Assembly: GCA_963931925.1 (NCBI GenBank)
Contig: OZ007575.1
Location: forward strand, 33,534,837 to 33,598,836
Length of the DNA stretch: 64,000 bases
Reading direction: 5' to 3'
From: Onchidella celtica
Lineage: Eukaryota; Mollusca; Gastropoda; Systellommatophora; Onchidiidae
The position numbers and the translations under genes were made by a program. Shown here piece after piece: positions 11,752-23,831 of the stretch; position 1 is the stretch's first letter; every line of letters begins with the position of its first letter. Under the pieces are notes generated by a model. The model was not told the origin of the DNA. It was given only the letters and a program-made list of their open reading frames with translations, and did no database searches.

Positions 11752-12513
11752 TTCTTACTTTCTTCTTTCACCCCCTGGTATCGCTGACGAATTTTCTCAG
11801 CTGATTTTGATGTATTAGGGATGATGGGTTTATCCTCGCAATTTTTATCATTTTTATTTTTTTTTTTGTCTTCTTTTCTTTTTCCCGTAGTTGGATCTTG
11901 TGGGTTGAAATTGATACCCAGAAAACCTGAAAGAAATGGAAGATTATTATTGTCGTACCGTACTGAAAATCACGCCTCTGATATTTTAACTTTGCTCAAT
12001 GTTAAAATTGGCAGTGTAGGGGGGAGGTGTTAACCTATCAAATTCGAGGGAGTATTTAAAGGGTTTATTGAGATTGATGGAGGGTTTCTAAGTAAAACTG
12101 CGATGTTACATCATGGGGAAAGTATTACCAATTTACCTCGGGAACAACTTACTTATGTTATGCATTATTCGGGCCATCTTTCATTTTACAGAGAGACAGC
12201 AGTGTTTCGCTCTTTTTTTGTGTGTATTTTTTGTTTCTGTATGTATTTACTTTCTTTCTTGTCAGAGGAGTTGGAAAGGCCTGGGGTGGGGTGGGGGGGG
12301 GGGGGGAGGGCGGGAAGGAGAGATTCGAAGCCAGTTGAACCAATTGCTCCCAATTGGGCCCCGCGAGAGCCGAAGGAGGCCCTGCCCTATGGTAGTCTAG
12401 TCTTGTCAAGTACACACAACAACACAGCACAACATACATCTGACACTACAGTGCAGGTTTTACAGAGAACAACGATGTTTATGGAGATTTGGTAGTCCCC
12501 TGCTCGGGTGCAT
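11752..12513. other. Unassigned stretch, long G run
   Basis: Contains a G-rich tract (about 12280-12309) with a run of about 15 G. The 130-codon frame at 12103-12495 crosses this tract and shows no domain. No gene is supported. Confidence 0.5.
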
Positions 12514-12861
12514 AAGGTTTCTCCACCCGTCCATTGTTCTCGGTTGCGTCACCAAAAATGCTGTAAGGTTTCTCCACCCAAACCATCGTATCGAATATTT
12601 ATTATAATAACTGAAGGATGAGTAAGTGAATATGAATGAATACAAAACATTTCCCTCTGTTTTACGGGCTGGGGACCGTCACATATTATAAACTATTTTT
12701 CAATAGTTATTTATATGTGGCTACAATATCCTAACCCTAACCCTACCCCTAACCGAGTATAATCGAGTATCAACCAACACGGTATATCAATACTTGGGTG
12801 GAGAAACCTTGTTTCAGGACTTTCAACGTTTCAGCTGTTACGTCACGGGAGGAGAAACCTT
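12514..12861. mobile_element. Fold-back element with two-module arms
   Basis: The left arm has AAGGTTTCTCCACCC at 12514 and again at 12565. The right arm has the inverted forms ending at 12810 (GGGTGGAGAAACCTT) and 12861 (GGGAGGAGAAACCTT). The spacing between the two modules is exactly 51 bp on both sides, so the arms are true inverted copies even though the sequence between modules has diverged. The 348-bp element has no coding capacity and no clear target duplication was found. Superfamily unassigned. Confidence 0.7.
12731..12754. repeat. Short telomere-like repeat
   Basis: Four units of the CCCTAA type, one with an extra C (CTAACCCTAACCCTACCCCT then AACC). It lies inside the fold-back element, so it is an interstitial telomere-like patch, not a chromosome end. 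Confidence 0.7.
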
Positions 12862-14234
12862 GAGACCCCCCCCCCCCGCTCTCCCTGCCCCCTGATCTTC
12901 CTCCGCTCTAACGCACCTCCAAACTAGCCCATCACAGATCAGGTCACAGTTTCAGTGATTATCATTCATCAATGTTCATTGATTAGGTTCAGATTTGTTC
13001 ATGTGTGTGAGCATGAACACGATGAGTAATTGATCTAAAGTTAATCCTGTTTCTAATTTTAGTTCAGCGCCTTAGAGCACATCATTTTTCGTGGATTTGA
13101 GAGCTATACAGGCTAATTATTACATTTACATATTACATTACATTACTATTGCCCTCGATCTGCAAAAAAAAGTGTGTTGTACTTTTATTAACAGCAAAAA
13201 CAATAATGCAAATAAAAACCATAGTATCGCAGTATCAAAACATGATATTTTTTGGTTCTCCTTACTACAAACGGGAATATTAAGATCTTTGGACCTCCCC
13301 TTTTCACCTTCCAAGATTCTTGTGTTCAACCCTCCCCCCGCTCCCTCTCACACAGTCCTCGACCAAAAATGTCCAATCACTACTGAACACCATTAAATTT
13401 GCTTTGACTCGGTGGAACACACTCTGGTTTACGCAACAACAGTTTATCCCCTCTACTTACCCACACACTGCTGTGGAAAGCTGTGCCCGTCTTAGCCCTT
13501 CGCTTTTGTTTAAATCTCCGTAATTTGATATTAAAAGTCGCAGGTTTCTACATTTTAATGAAACGGAATTTACCTGGTATCGTCATTAACATGTGATCAT
13601 CTTAAATTAATTCACACACACACACACACACACACACAAATCAACACGATTATAATGCTCGTCAACAGTAAACATGCCACACTTACAGTTTTTGTGTCTT
13701 TCATTACTGGGTTTTTATTTCTTTTTTGTTTTTTAAACTTAAGTTCATTGGCAGTTTTAATGAGAGCCTGGTATTCTACATTAATTATAAGCTATTGCTG
13801 CACAGTGAACATAGCATACTATATTTGGACCTTGTAATTAGACTATTGGCCCCTAACCACTGCCATACTAAATAATTATGATCCAGTTAACGGTAAACAA
13901 ATGTGACTTCAGATTTTGTGTTCTGTAAATGGCACCGAAATTCACAGAATCGTTGAACGATGTTTATCACTCCAATGTTAATCTCGTAATCATCGAGATA
14001 ATTAGTATAAAATCAAGTTTTATTGAAATTTGAAGATTTCCTTGCAAAGAGTTGAATCAGGCTAAAGTATACATATGAATTTACTCAAGACGTCGTTTCT
14101 GAGGATCACATGGTTACAAATGGCTCTGTTCAAATTGTCGATAGATATGGTGTATAGCTAGCCACGCCCTCTGCCAGCCAGTAACGTCCGTTTTCCTTAT
14201 TTTCTGACAAACAGATGGATACAGATTCAGATAG
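12862..14234. other. Unassigned stretch with (CA)n
   Basis: Holds a C run at 12866-12877 and a (CA)n microsatellite at about 13612-13638. Otherwise AT-rich with short frames. No gene is recognised. Confidence 0.5.
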
Positions 14235-14395
14235 ATGGGTGGATGGATGGATGGATGGATGGATGGGTTGGTGGGTTGGTGAATGGATGGATGGATGGAT
14301 GGATGGGTTGGTGGGTTGGTGAATGGATGGATGGATGGGTGGGTGGGTGGATGGATGGATGGGTGGATGGATGGGTAGAATGGATAGATGGATTG
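14235..14395. repeat. (ATGG)n tetranucleotide with higher-order copy
   Basis: ATGG/GGAT units with an inserted GGGTTGGTGGGTTGGTGA block that occurs twice at a regular distance, showing duplication of a larger unit within the array. Confidence 0.9.
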
Positions 14396-15363
14396 ATATT
14401 CGTATCGTTATAGATAAATGGAAAACGGTCATTTTTATTGGTTTCCCCCTTTCGTTTAGACTATTGGATACACCAGGTTTCGAAACAGAAATGGAATGTG
14501 GATCACCGAAAATTAGTTCAAAATAATAATAATAACAATAATATAACAATAGAAAAAAGGAAGAAGAGGAAGAAGAACGACCTTCCCTCAGTGTGAATGG
14601 CAGAACATGTCGTATTCTCTACCCTGTATATGTAAGTAGTGAAAAGCGCAGATCTCTAAGGCTTCCATAATTTGACAAGGTCAGGAAAATGTTAAACTGA
14701 TCTCACTACGGATTAGAAAACTCCCTAACGAGCTCTCATCTCTAATTTTTTATCTCAAAACTTGTTTAAAAAATCCTTGGAATAAGCATACGTGTAATAG
14801 GAGAAGCCTTCGCACCGTTATAAACTAAACCCACAAGGGAGAAAACTTCCCCTGTTCAACGCCAATGATCCTTCAGAGTTAAGACAGCAGATATGATTAG
14901 ATGTATCCCGCCATTCTTATTAGATTCTCCCCACATGGGTTCAGCTTCAATCGGTGCAAATATACAATAGATTTAATGTGCCACTTGCGAATACGTGCAT
15001 TTGTGTTTATATCAACACGTTAAAAATCTGTTTATTATCAACATCGAGAATGCGCAAGAATGTTAACAGGCACACCATTCATCTTGAAGTAATTTATCCA
15101 ATTTTAAAACTGCAAATGTAACGCTTTTTCTTGTCTTTTTTTTTTCTTTCCTTCCTTATGTGAGAGATTTAATGTTGGAATATATTGTTCTCCCACATGT
15201 CAAAAAACGAGCAATTTCTCGCCTTGCAAATCTAGAGTAAATGACAAACCGCTGTGAATTTTTTTTTTTTTTTTAATGGTTTTTGCCTTGCAAAGTTTTT
15301 TAAATCAAATGATAAATGTCTGTCATAAAACGTACGTACAACAGACGCGTGCGCTCGCGTGCG
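14396..15363. other. Unassigned stretch, no gene seen
   Basis: AT-rich with short AAT runs near 14520-14550 and a T run at about 15259-15274. Just before the next repeat is an alternating purine-pyrimidine patch (GCGTGCGCTCGCGTGCGTA, about 15347-15365). Confidence 0.5.
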
Positions 15364-15687
15364 TATTCATTCACTCACTCACTCGTTTGCTATTTCACTC
15401 ACTCATTCACTTTCAGTCACTCACTCACTCTCTTACTCTCTCTCTCTCTCTCTCTTTCACACACACAAACACACATACTCACAAATACATGTACAAACTC
15501 AGTGGGTGTGAGGTGAGAGAGGGAGAAGGATGATATTATATATATAGAGAGAGAGGGAGAAGGATTATATTATATATAAATAGATATAGAGAGAGAGAAT
15601 GTAAAAGGGAAAGAAAGAGGAGGTAGAGAGAGAAAAAAAGTGAAAGAGAGCGAGAGAAAGAAAAGAGAGAGAATTAGAAAGGGGAAG

Positions 15688-15722
<35 letters not shown>

Positions 15723-15746
15723 GAGAGAGGGAGAGAGCTTGAGAGA

Positions 15747-15778
<32 letters not shown>

Positions 15779-15842
15779 ATGTGAGAGAGAAAGAGAGAGG
15801 AATAATGAGTGCGAGAGGAGAGAGAGAAAGTAAGAGAGAGAG
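15364..15842. repeat. TCAC, CT, TATA and GA simple repeats
   Basis: (TCAC)n passes to (CT)n and (CA)n, then after a short gap to two TATATA patches and about 240 bp of GA/GAAA. Frames are Ser/Leu or Arg/Glu only. Confidence 0.92.
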
Positions 15843-16144
15843 GTGACCCCCAGTATTCCGGGTGCGATTCACTAACCACATCTTCTATGAATTTATTTCA
15901 CACGACAACTCTTTATAGTGAACCATTTCTAAGCTATTTTCGTAGGCTTTTAAAAGCACAGCACAGCAATTTGGTTGTTCAGCGATAATGTTTACAATCT
16001 TTCACCCTGGGTTATTCATGAATTTAGCACCATGATGGGTTAAACGACAATGTATTTTCGTTAACCCTGAGCGGCTGAGAAACGGTGCTGAGCGAAAGAA
16101 GTTGAAAAAGGAAATACCAGCCTCTGAAAAGACATCATTGATGC

Positions 16145-17427
16145 CAGCGGTTCTCAACCTTTTCCGCACAATCGCCCCCCCCCCCCCCCAGGCCCGAAAT
16201 TTCGATCCCTTAGAATGACAAGGGTCTCCCGTTGAGAAGTTGATGATTGAAGTTTCAAGTGTTCATATCTTTTAGAGAAACGACATTTTTTTATTTTTAC
16301 TAACACTTACAAATTATACACCGAATCCGCTTGATACTTTAACATACAACGGAGAAGTGCTGTAGAAAAAGCGTGTAGTGTGTAACTCAGTTCAGCCAAA
16401 AAGTGGAGATAGTACTTTGTCATTTTAAGGGGACAATTTTCTTCCGTTGTCCCCTCCTCCCAAAACAATCATAATTATGCGAGTTTATGATTTTAGGTTT
16501 TTCAAACGTTATTCCACGACAGGAGGCAGTTTGATTATTCATTATAAGAAAGGGAGAAACCATTCTTACTAGATGCACCAGCAGTTAGCCTTTGAGGTCT
16601 GCTCTAAAAACCCATGCGACAGGCTGGCTTGTCCGACTAGCGGCTACTAGCCATACTGAATAGTCGAGGAATATGAACTGTCTGTTCTTGACAAGATTTG
16701 TTTGTTAGTTTCGTCTCCTGGCAGACTATTCTAATAACAGATATGATAATATGGATTTGATACACCATTATTGTCAAGACATTGTGGAAAAGTGTAACCA
16801 TTTGTCAGAAAAATATTTGCCACCTAATCGTGCCCAGTTACACCCCCCCCCCCCACCCCCCACTCACTCATTCACTTACACGCACAAAAAGCAGCAGAGA
16901 GGGAGAGGAGAGGGAAAAGGGAAAGAGAGAGGGAGAGAGAGAATCAAATAAAATTCATCGCTACCACTCCCTCCTCCTCCCCCCTCATCTTCCACCCCAC
17001 CCCCACCTCCCCCCCCCCAAAAAAAAACCGCCGACCGGCGCTGCACTGTGGCGACGACGGGCCTGCTCCACCTGTAACTGGGTACTATGACACAAAGGCA
17101 AATTTCCCAAATGGGATTAAAGTAGTATACAAATACAAATACAAAAACAAATACAAATACAAATACAAAAACTATCGCCCGTATAGTAGTTTCAGCCCCA
17201 TTTTCGCCCCCCCCCCTGCCATCTTAACATCAATATGGGCCCCCGGGGCAAAGCAATGAAATTTTGTTCCCCGTTTCAAAACTCAATGTAATTTGCATGC
17301 ATGGGGCCCCCTAAACCCTTGTGGCCCCTTTGCAACTGCCCACAGTGCCCATGCGTTAAGATGGCTCTGCCCCCCGAAACTGAAAATCGCCCCCTAGGAT
17401 GAAATCCCCCTACTTTGAGAACCACTG
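16145..17427. mobile_element. hAT-like element with nested repeats
   Basis: The left end CAGCGGTTCTCAACC and the right end (reverse complement CAGTGGTTCTCAAAG) match over the first 13 bases with one difference. 'CAGTGGTTCTCAA' ends are typical of hAT non-autonomous elements. Both subterminal zones contain C-rich blocks and CGCCCCC words. The 8-bp flanks (ATTGATGC, GGTTAATC) do not clearly match. The 1.28-kb interior lacks a transposase and includes a GA tract (about 16892-16942), C runs and a LINE- or SINE-like tail (17040-17171), which may be later insertions. Confidence 0.65.
17040..17171 (+). mobile_element. Possible LINE or SINE 3' end with (AAATAC)n tail
   Basis: A short block (GCTGCACTGTGGCGACGACG, then AATTTCCCAAATGGGATTAA) is followed by about 40 bp of (AAATAC)n with AAAAAC variants. 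'AAATTTCC...GGGATTAAAGT' plus a short tandem tail is the style of L2/CR1-type non-LTR ends and the SINEs that use them. No coding sequence is attached. Confidence 0.4.
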
Positions 17428-17789
17428 GGTTAATCTTTTCCTCGACGTTGTAAATGCAATACGCGTCTTCCAACGTTTGCAACAGCCAGCGGTGATTTTT
17501 CTCCTGAAGAGTACCCCAAGATTTGTTGTGGGTAATCCCTCACCCCTAAACGGTCTTTGTATGAAACCCATTAGGGCCGGCTCATGGTGACAGTCTTCTC
17601 ATTGACCAACGACTGGGTCTGTCTTAGTGCCATCTCCACAAGTCCAGACAACCCCTTTGATGTGCTCCAGCTACCCAGAAATCCATCTTCTAACGGGGGG
17701 TCGCTATTCCATTTATTCTCCCAACATTTGACTTTCAGCTCGCTTCAAGATCCATTATGGTTTTCTACCAATTCGCCGATACCATACCC
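17428..17789. other. Unassigned stretch, no gene seen
   Basis: Moderately GC-rich sequence with short frames. No feature is supported. Confidence 0.45.
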
Positions 17790-18370
17790 CTTCCCTCCCT
17801 TCCCCCATACCGTTTCTCTCCCTCCGTCCTCCCCTCCTCGGTCCTTACACACTTCTCCCCGCACCCCCTACCCCAGGTTAACTCACTGTTATCCTACTCC
17901 CCCCCCCCTTTTTTCCGTTCCTTACACTTCTACGCTACCAGCCCTGTCCAAGTTCTCACATCCCCCCCCCTCTCCCGTCTTTTTCTATATATCCCCCCCC
18001 CCCCACACACACAAACAACACCTCCAATCATGTTAAAGCAAGCAGATACCCTTTCCCACTTCGCCCCCCCCCCCCAACCAGTTTCCATAAATTTCTTCTC
18101 CCATACTACCCTTCTCAGATTAAGTCACTAACCCCCCCCCCTCCCCAAAAACAACAACAACAACATAATGCACCTATCCTAACACCCTACCCAGATTAGC
18201 TCACCAAATGATATCCACCCCCCCCCCACCCCAAGCCCTGACTAACCCTCCGTCTCGTTAACCTCCCCTCCTAACACGTCCCGTCAGATTAGCGTATATA
18301 AAACACTATACACTGATTCCCCCACCCTCCCACTCCCTCTTCCCACCCACCCTCCACCACATTTCCTATT
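17790..18370. repeat. C-rich polypyrimidine tract
   Basis: About 580 bp with strong strand asymmetry: many CCCC-to-C12 runs separated by T, A and AC words. Its complement carries repeated G runs suitable for quadruplexes. The frames through it are Pro/Ser/His-rich and are not treated as genes. Confidence 0.75.
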
Positions 18371-18699
18371 ACCTCCTACTCACAACCAAACAAACATCTA
18401 CAGTCAAAAGTCACATGTTTTCGTTTCATTTTTACCCTCCTGTGGCTATCATTGTAAATCCGATCGTCAGGAAACTGCAAGAATCTATTTTTCGCCTATT
18501 TTTCGCTCCCCCCTTTTTACATTTTCTCGTCTATAAAAAAAAAAGTCTAGTGTTCTTTTCTCGCTTACGATTCGAAAATTGCTTTTTGTGAGTCCGATTG
18601 ACAGGCTTGGGAAGAATAGACGCTAGATTAGGCGTTTTAAGTTGGAGAGTGAGGAGGGGAGGCTGGGGGGCAGATCCAGGAAAAAGGCTTTTCACAGAA
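18371..18699. other. Unassigned stretch, no gene seen
   Basis: AT-rich with an A run at about 18535-18544. No feature is supported. Confidence 0.4.
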
Positions 18700-19160
18700 A
18701 AAAAGGGGGTAGAAGCGCAAACTAGCGGGCGAGTGAGCATGCGCGTCTTTGACGGAGCACTCACTTCCTCTCGTGCGCTCCCTCTGGCCTTGTTACGCAG
18801 ACATTCAATTTTAATTCGCGCTACGCGACACAATCAGGGGCCGAAACAAAGCAAGATGGCGAGAGTGCTTTTGGGGGGACGCCCAGAGTAAAGTGTTATT
18901 TTCTTTTAAACCTTCAGCTCCGAAATGGTTGGCGCTTTCAGGTCTTTATTCTGGGGTGGATATGGGGGCTTGTTATTGCCCGGGATTCCGTCACTTTGCG
19001 TCTCTTCGCCTGTCAGCGCTCGCCTTTATGATGGAGGTTCATTTCCTTTCTATTGGCTTTGGGGCGATGGCTTTCTCTAGCCATTCCTTCACACTCAAAT
19101 GCTTTTTCTGCACCTCCTGTGCTGTTGTCTTGGCAACCGAACAAAAGCCGCTGTTTCTGG
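18700..19160. promoter_or_regulatory. CpG-rich promoter-like block with X-box
   Basis: About 17 CpG dinucleotides fall in 18710-18890, far above the surroundings. Downstream are an inverted CCAAT box (ATTGGC at 19052-19057) and GTTGTCTTGGCAAC at 19124-19137, one base from the palindromic RFX X-box GTTGCCATGGCAAC. AAGATGGCGAG at about 18852, a YY1-like initiator context, opens a tiny frame that reads MARVLLGGRPE before a stop; GTAAAG overlaps that stop and could be a splice donor. This fits a CpG promoter with a first exon, but no transcript is proven and the direction is uncertain. Confidence 0.35.
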
Positions 19161-20534
19161 AAGAAATGCAAGAAATTGCAACCCAAATTGACAGAAAGGG
19201 GGGGAAAGAAAACAAAAAGAGCACGAGAATTCAAACCCCGGGAAGAAAAAAAAAACTGGAAAAAGAGGAGACGGGGGGAAAAAAGAAATCCTCCTGCATG
19301 ATTATTCTTTTCTTCTGGAGAGACCACTGGACGCAGTTTTCAACAAGAGGGGTCAATTAGTGAAGCCGCGGAAGAAACGTGCCGAAGAGGAATGAGAAAA
19401 TTGTTAACGCAAAATTGAAGGAAAACTTTTCTCTCATTTTCTATTGCATTACCTCCCCCTGCCCGCTTCCAGTCATCCCTCGTGCCCCTCTCCCTCTTAT
19501 GTCTACTTCCCTTTCCCCCCGTCCGCCATCTCTTTCCGTCATCTATTCTCTACTACCCTCATCCCTCCCCCGTCTTTTCTATAATAATTCCTCTGTTCAT
19601 CATTGATGAAGATGAAACAGGGGAGACCACTGAATAAAAGCTACGATACCATGACTGACATGGACATAATTTGTGAGGGAGGGAGGGGCTGAGGGTATGG
19701 GAAAGAGGATAGGGGTGATGACTCAGACATTACGAGTTATCCTTCAAAAGAAATATGTAATAACTTTGAGCCCCGGGGCTCTTTCACAACTTTCAGCTTG
19801 GCTGTTGATGTAGAAATAACCTGTTTTGCCGGTGTCTATTCTCATGCTGAAACCGCGGCAGTTTTTCCTCTTCAACCATTGCGTTTTTTTCAATTATATC
19901 AAACACTTTGTTAACCAGAGACGTTTTTTACATGGAACACTTCATTACAAAATACACTGGAAAATATTCCCCTGAGAAGATGAAGTCTTTTTGCACGAGA
20001 GTGACAGTTCTAGGGTTGGGCTGGTATCATATACACTAAAAATGACTGTCTCTTCATTTTCCGTCCATTTTGCCATTTAACGGTCAAAAAGTGGTCGGTG
20101 CAGTGGGTTTAAGGTTAGTGTACGGCATCAGTAATCTGGCCCTCGGTCACCGCTGTCTGCCTCGACCTGTCTGCTTCAATCTGCGGAAATTTCAGAGAGA
20201 CACCGTGGCGTCTCGTCTCAACCTGTCCATTTCCGAGACGGGGAAAATATTAATGGACATCGCAGATGATTTGCAATGGACATTGACGACGTCTGTCATG
20301 CTTCGCAGACTAATGTCAAAATGGTTTTGGTGTCTACGATTTTGTTTAATGTAAAAATACTTTCTGTATAAATGTTTTTGGTGACTTCTAACAAGTTGTG
20401 GTTGTTATTTTTTTTCCATGATTATTTGGAGGGTTTCATGAAGTCTCCGTGATAGGTAGCTCTTAATATTAGCAGTCTGTACCGAAATTACAACCTAACG
20501 GGTGGTTGGTAGCGCTTCTGAAAGGGTATCCTTC
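19161..20534. other. Mostly unique sequence, no gene seen
   Basis: The 94-codon frame at 20070-20354 (+) has ordinary amino-acid composition but no domain I know. The surrounding DNA (20090-20310) is CpG-bearing and non-repetitive and could equally be conserved non-coding sequence. Confidence 0.4.
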
Positions 20535-20632
20535 TATGCTGTCATTCTGATATATTCTGTCTTTTGTCTTGCTTCTTTCTAGCACAATACGGCTGTTATC
20601 GTGTCGACATGGTTCCTCCAAACACAATCTCA
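20535..20632 (+). repeat. Dispersed repeat D, copy 1
   Basis: Shares TATTCTGTC, CTTCTTTCTAGCACAAT, the TTATCGTGTCGACATGG region and a following CAAACACAATCTC with three other loci (20911, 59515, 60185). The family is unnamed and degenerate. The word order resembles the C-terminal coding end of CR1-like LINEs (SFW..LS, then K..LK), but stops interrupt it and this reading is weak. Confidence 0.45.
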
Positions 20633-20910
20633 AAGCTATCATGCTTTGTAATGAACAATGGTAAACAGCCACCCATGTGTTTGCTGTTGTTGTTATGGTT
20701 ACTATTCGAGTAGTTGTTCAAGTAAGATGAAAATATTAAATTTCAACCGGTTATTCTGGCCATCTGGCAATTCTTAAGGGTCTTAAAATGTTATTCTAGC
20801 CAGGTGTCATACTGAAACTCGTATTCCATTCTCTAAACAGCGTGGAAGGAAAAGAAAAAAAAATAGTGTAAAACTTCTGTGTGTGGTTAGTCCATCTCCA
20901 CTTCACCCTA

Positions 20911-20980
20911 AAGTCTTACAGCTTCCTATTATGCGATCGTTATCATGTCTACGTGCTTTCTCCGAACTCAAACTCTCTCT
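20911..20980 (+). repeat. Dispersed repeat D, copy 2
   Basis: Carries TTACAGCTTCCTATTATGCG, then CGTTATCATGTCTACGTGCT and CCGAACTCAAACTC, matching the core of the other D copies. Only the core is recognisable. Confidence 0.4.
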
Positions 20981-23449
20981 TTGATAATAGTAATATACAC
21001 ACGTTATTTCTTTTCCTGTCTTTCTTTGAGTATGTCCACGACTACTCCCACCCAACTCCTCCCCTGCCCCTTGCTTAAATGACTTTCAACACTTTCATCT
21101 CTTTTCATAGCTTAGCCACTCATCCAACTACTATTTCTTATTGTCACCAATCCGCAAAGAAATAGCAAAACACCTGAAAGTATTTCAATAGTTGTTCTTA
21201 GATGGTTCCATTCTCGCTTTCCATACACAAGTCCAAAGGACGACCCGAAAGTATGACAAAGCTTTTGCGTGGACTGGACTTCAGAGAGTCCGTGTGAAGG
21301 TAGATATCAGATAGCACGACTACTACCAGTACATTTCATTGTCGCCATAAACAGAAGCTGGGACAAATAACAATTAGACAATCTCCTCGGCCTTTCAACT
21401 GGCCAGTCCATGTTACAGAGGTCTATGTACAGACTCCACACTGCATAAACATTCAACAGATAAGAAGAACGGACGGACTAGGATAGAAACAAACGCAGAG
21501 CTTTCTTATACAATGCTTTAAATTGTCCAGGGATGATACTGGACACATTAGCCATCACTCCAGTTATTTGTTTTAGTTAAACACCTGCTTTCACATGGCC
21601 AGACTTCAAGCGATACACTCTACCCTAATCCAGACTATGTTTAGCTCGGACTTACACAATAGAGATGTCCTAGGATCGTTCGTGCTAGCCAGCTCTCAGC
21701 AGTTCTGGTATCCAAATGGCAGAGAGATTTTAGAAAAACCTCCTGTTAACTTGTAATGCATGAAGATTTTGCCTGATTTTGGACAATCCACGGACATTTT
21801 GGCTGCTAAGCATTATTATCCACGAAAAAAATTTTTGGCTTATTTTAGAAGAAATGAAAATAATGACAGTTTTATATGGAATTAATTCAAAAGTTGAATT
21901 ATTTGGAAAATGGACATTAGAGACTCCCTCTTTTGTCTCATTGGCATGAGAAACGATGATATTAGCGAAGCGTTTTGTTAAAGAAATTAAATACAAACAC
22001 ATGAAAAATATTTACATCGCTATACTTTCTGTTACAATTATTATTATTATTATTTTTGTTTCATTTAGTCAACCTTCCATAGAAATCTTCTTTTGCCACA
22101 GTGATTCATAATTTAAACGCTCCGAGAAACCCCAAAGCTCAAGAGGAAAATAATTCTATAGACAATTTGACAACGATTCATCATACTCGTGTAGGAGACT
22201 TTTCACAATGGAATGTACCGTAGTTTGTGAAAAGTGTAGGCAGGCGTGTAGAAATGATTAGATACAGGCGACTCGTTGAAGCTCTGTAATAAAGCAAAAT
22301 CGTGAATGGAATAGTGTGTGGTCTGTCTTGTTTCGTGGAATGTAAGTGGGCATTTTCAGTTATTTCCATGACTAATCCCTTATATAATTATTTACTTCTT
22401 TGTTCCATCTTGATAGCGATTTTTCTCCAACAGGAAAAAGTTGAAAAATTGTGCTGTATTAACAAATCAACGAAACTTTCGCTTTATAAAGGTCTCGCCA
22501 ATAACATAAATAACTTTTTGAAACTTCCCGAGGAGTTGCTTGAGTAGAAGTTGCACGAAACTACACCACATAATTATATACAATGTGTACAAAAATACGA
22601 TTGCGTCATGATGAGTTTGGACTCAGCATAACACGAAACCCATCTTGAAGTTTTTTGTTGTTTTTTTTTAAGCTTCCCGAAAAAGGGCTTCCAGTTTCTC
22701 TTTCTCTACTTCATCCTTCGTGACCTGTAGTTATAGTTATCTTTCCTGTATTCTGTCTATCCGTTCAGCACTGATGCCATCCAACACTCCATGTCATTGT
22801 TCCGTGTCACGGAGAAAACATGCACGTGAAAGTAACAAGATAGGGCAAACGGAGTACAAACATACGCATTTTGGAGTTCAGTTGACTAAGGTTTCAAGTT
22901 TTAAAAAAGATTTATTTGGCATAAACCGAAGAATGAAGAAATTTTTCCACTCGTTGATGAAAGTGTGCATAGTAAAAATGACTTAGTGCATCGATGGGTA
23001 TCAAATGATTTCAGCTGTTCCTAGCTGTCACGTTACCAAGCCGGATACTCAGTTAACAATAACAGCAAACGGAAGTACGGCGTGATTTTATCCTCGTTAA
23101 CGGGTTGTCAAAATGCACCTTAATTGTGGCTTCACTTGGTGCATTTCAGAAAAAAAGTGGTAGCCGTGCAGTGGTGTCGCTTTTTCTCATCCCAGTTACC
23201 AAAAAACGTTTTGAGTTGACCAAAATACACAGGGATTGATACGAAATGGTTTCGTAGCACACGAAACAACGGCTATTGTATTATCCGGTCTATGTAAGCC
23301 ATTAAGAGTCTGTTAGGAATGTAGGAGTATAACTAACTGGCGGGTAGGTTGACCGCCTATGAAAGTATGTCTAGGGAAAAAATTCAGGTATTGCTAAAAC
23401 AGAATGAAAAAATCCCGTCATATTTACATGCCTATGGACCCTTTTTCAT
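20981..23449. other. Unassigned stretch, no gene seen
   Basis: About 2.5 kb of AT-rich, non-repetitive sequence with a short (TTA)n near 22039-22052. Frames are under 95 codons and unremarkable. Confidence 0.5.
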
Positions 23450-23811
23450 TTAACCCTCTTACAAAATGCTGAATTTCTATTCTGCCTTTTCCATACGAGC
23501 TGTGATATTTCTGGTTGGAATGCTTGTCTTTTTCATTAAAAAAAAAATTATTTCCCGACAAAATTGTTTTTATGACAGTACTGATTTTATCAATTTAACC
23601 CTCTCCCGGATACCTAATTAAAATATGCATAATATTAAAATTTGGAACGCGTCACCAATGATCTCTTTGTGGTCTACTCTCTGATTTATCAATAAATGAA
23701 TGATTTTTGGAAACATATTTCTTCTTATGTTGATTTGTCTCATTTTCATCAGGTTTATAAATTACAAACATTTTTGGCAAAGGAATGTATGTATGGGAAT
23801 CAAAGGGTTAA
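23450..23811. mobile_element. TTAA-flanked MITE-like element
   Basis: TTAACCCTCT occurs at 23450 and 23595, and AAAGGGTTAA closes at 23811. TTAA next to CCC..GGG ends is the signature of piggyBac-type elements. The inner pair (23595-23811, 217 bp) is the better candidate; the inverted match beyond the first few bases is weak (CCCTCTCCCGGATAC against CCCTTTGATTCCCATAC). No coding capacity. Confidence 0.4.
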
Positions 23812-23831
23812 ATAGAATAATGTTGGGTTCA

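Noticed and set aside
18893-19360. 155-codon plus frame as a gene
   Set aside because: It overlaps the CpG/X-box block, ends in a purine-rich Lys/Glu stretch, and has no recognised domain.
20535-20632. CR1-like LINE C-terminus
   Set aside because: Only a few residues (SFW, LK) fit and stops interrupt it; kept as an unnamed repeat.
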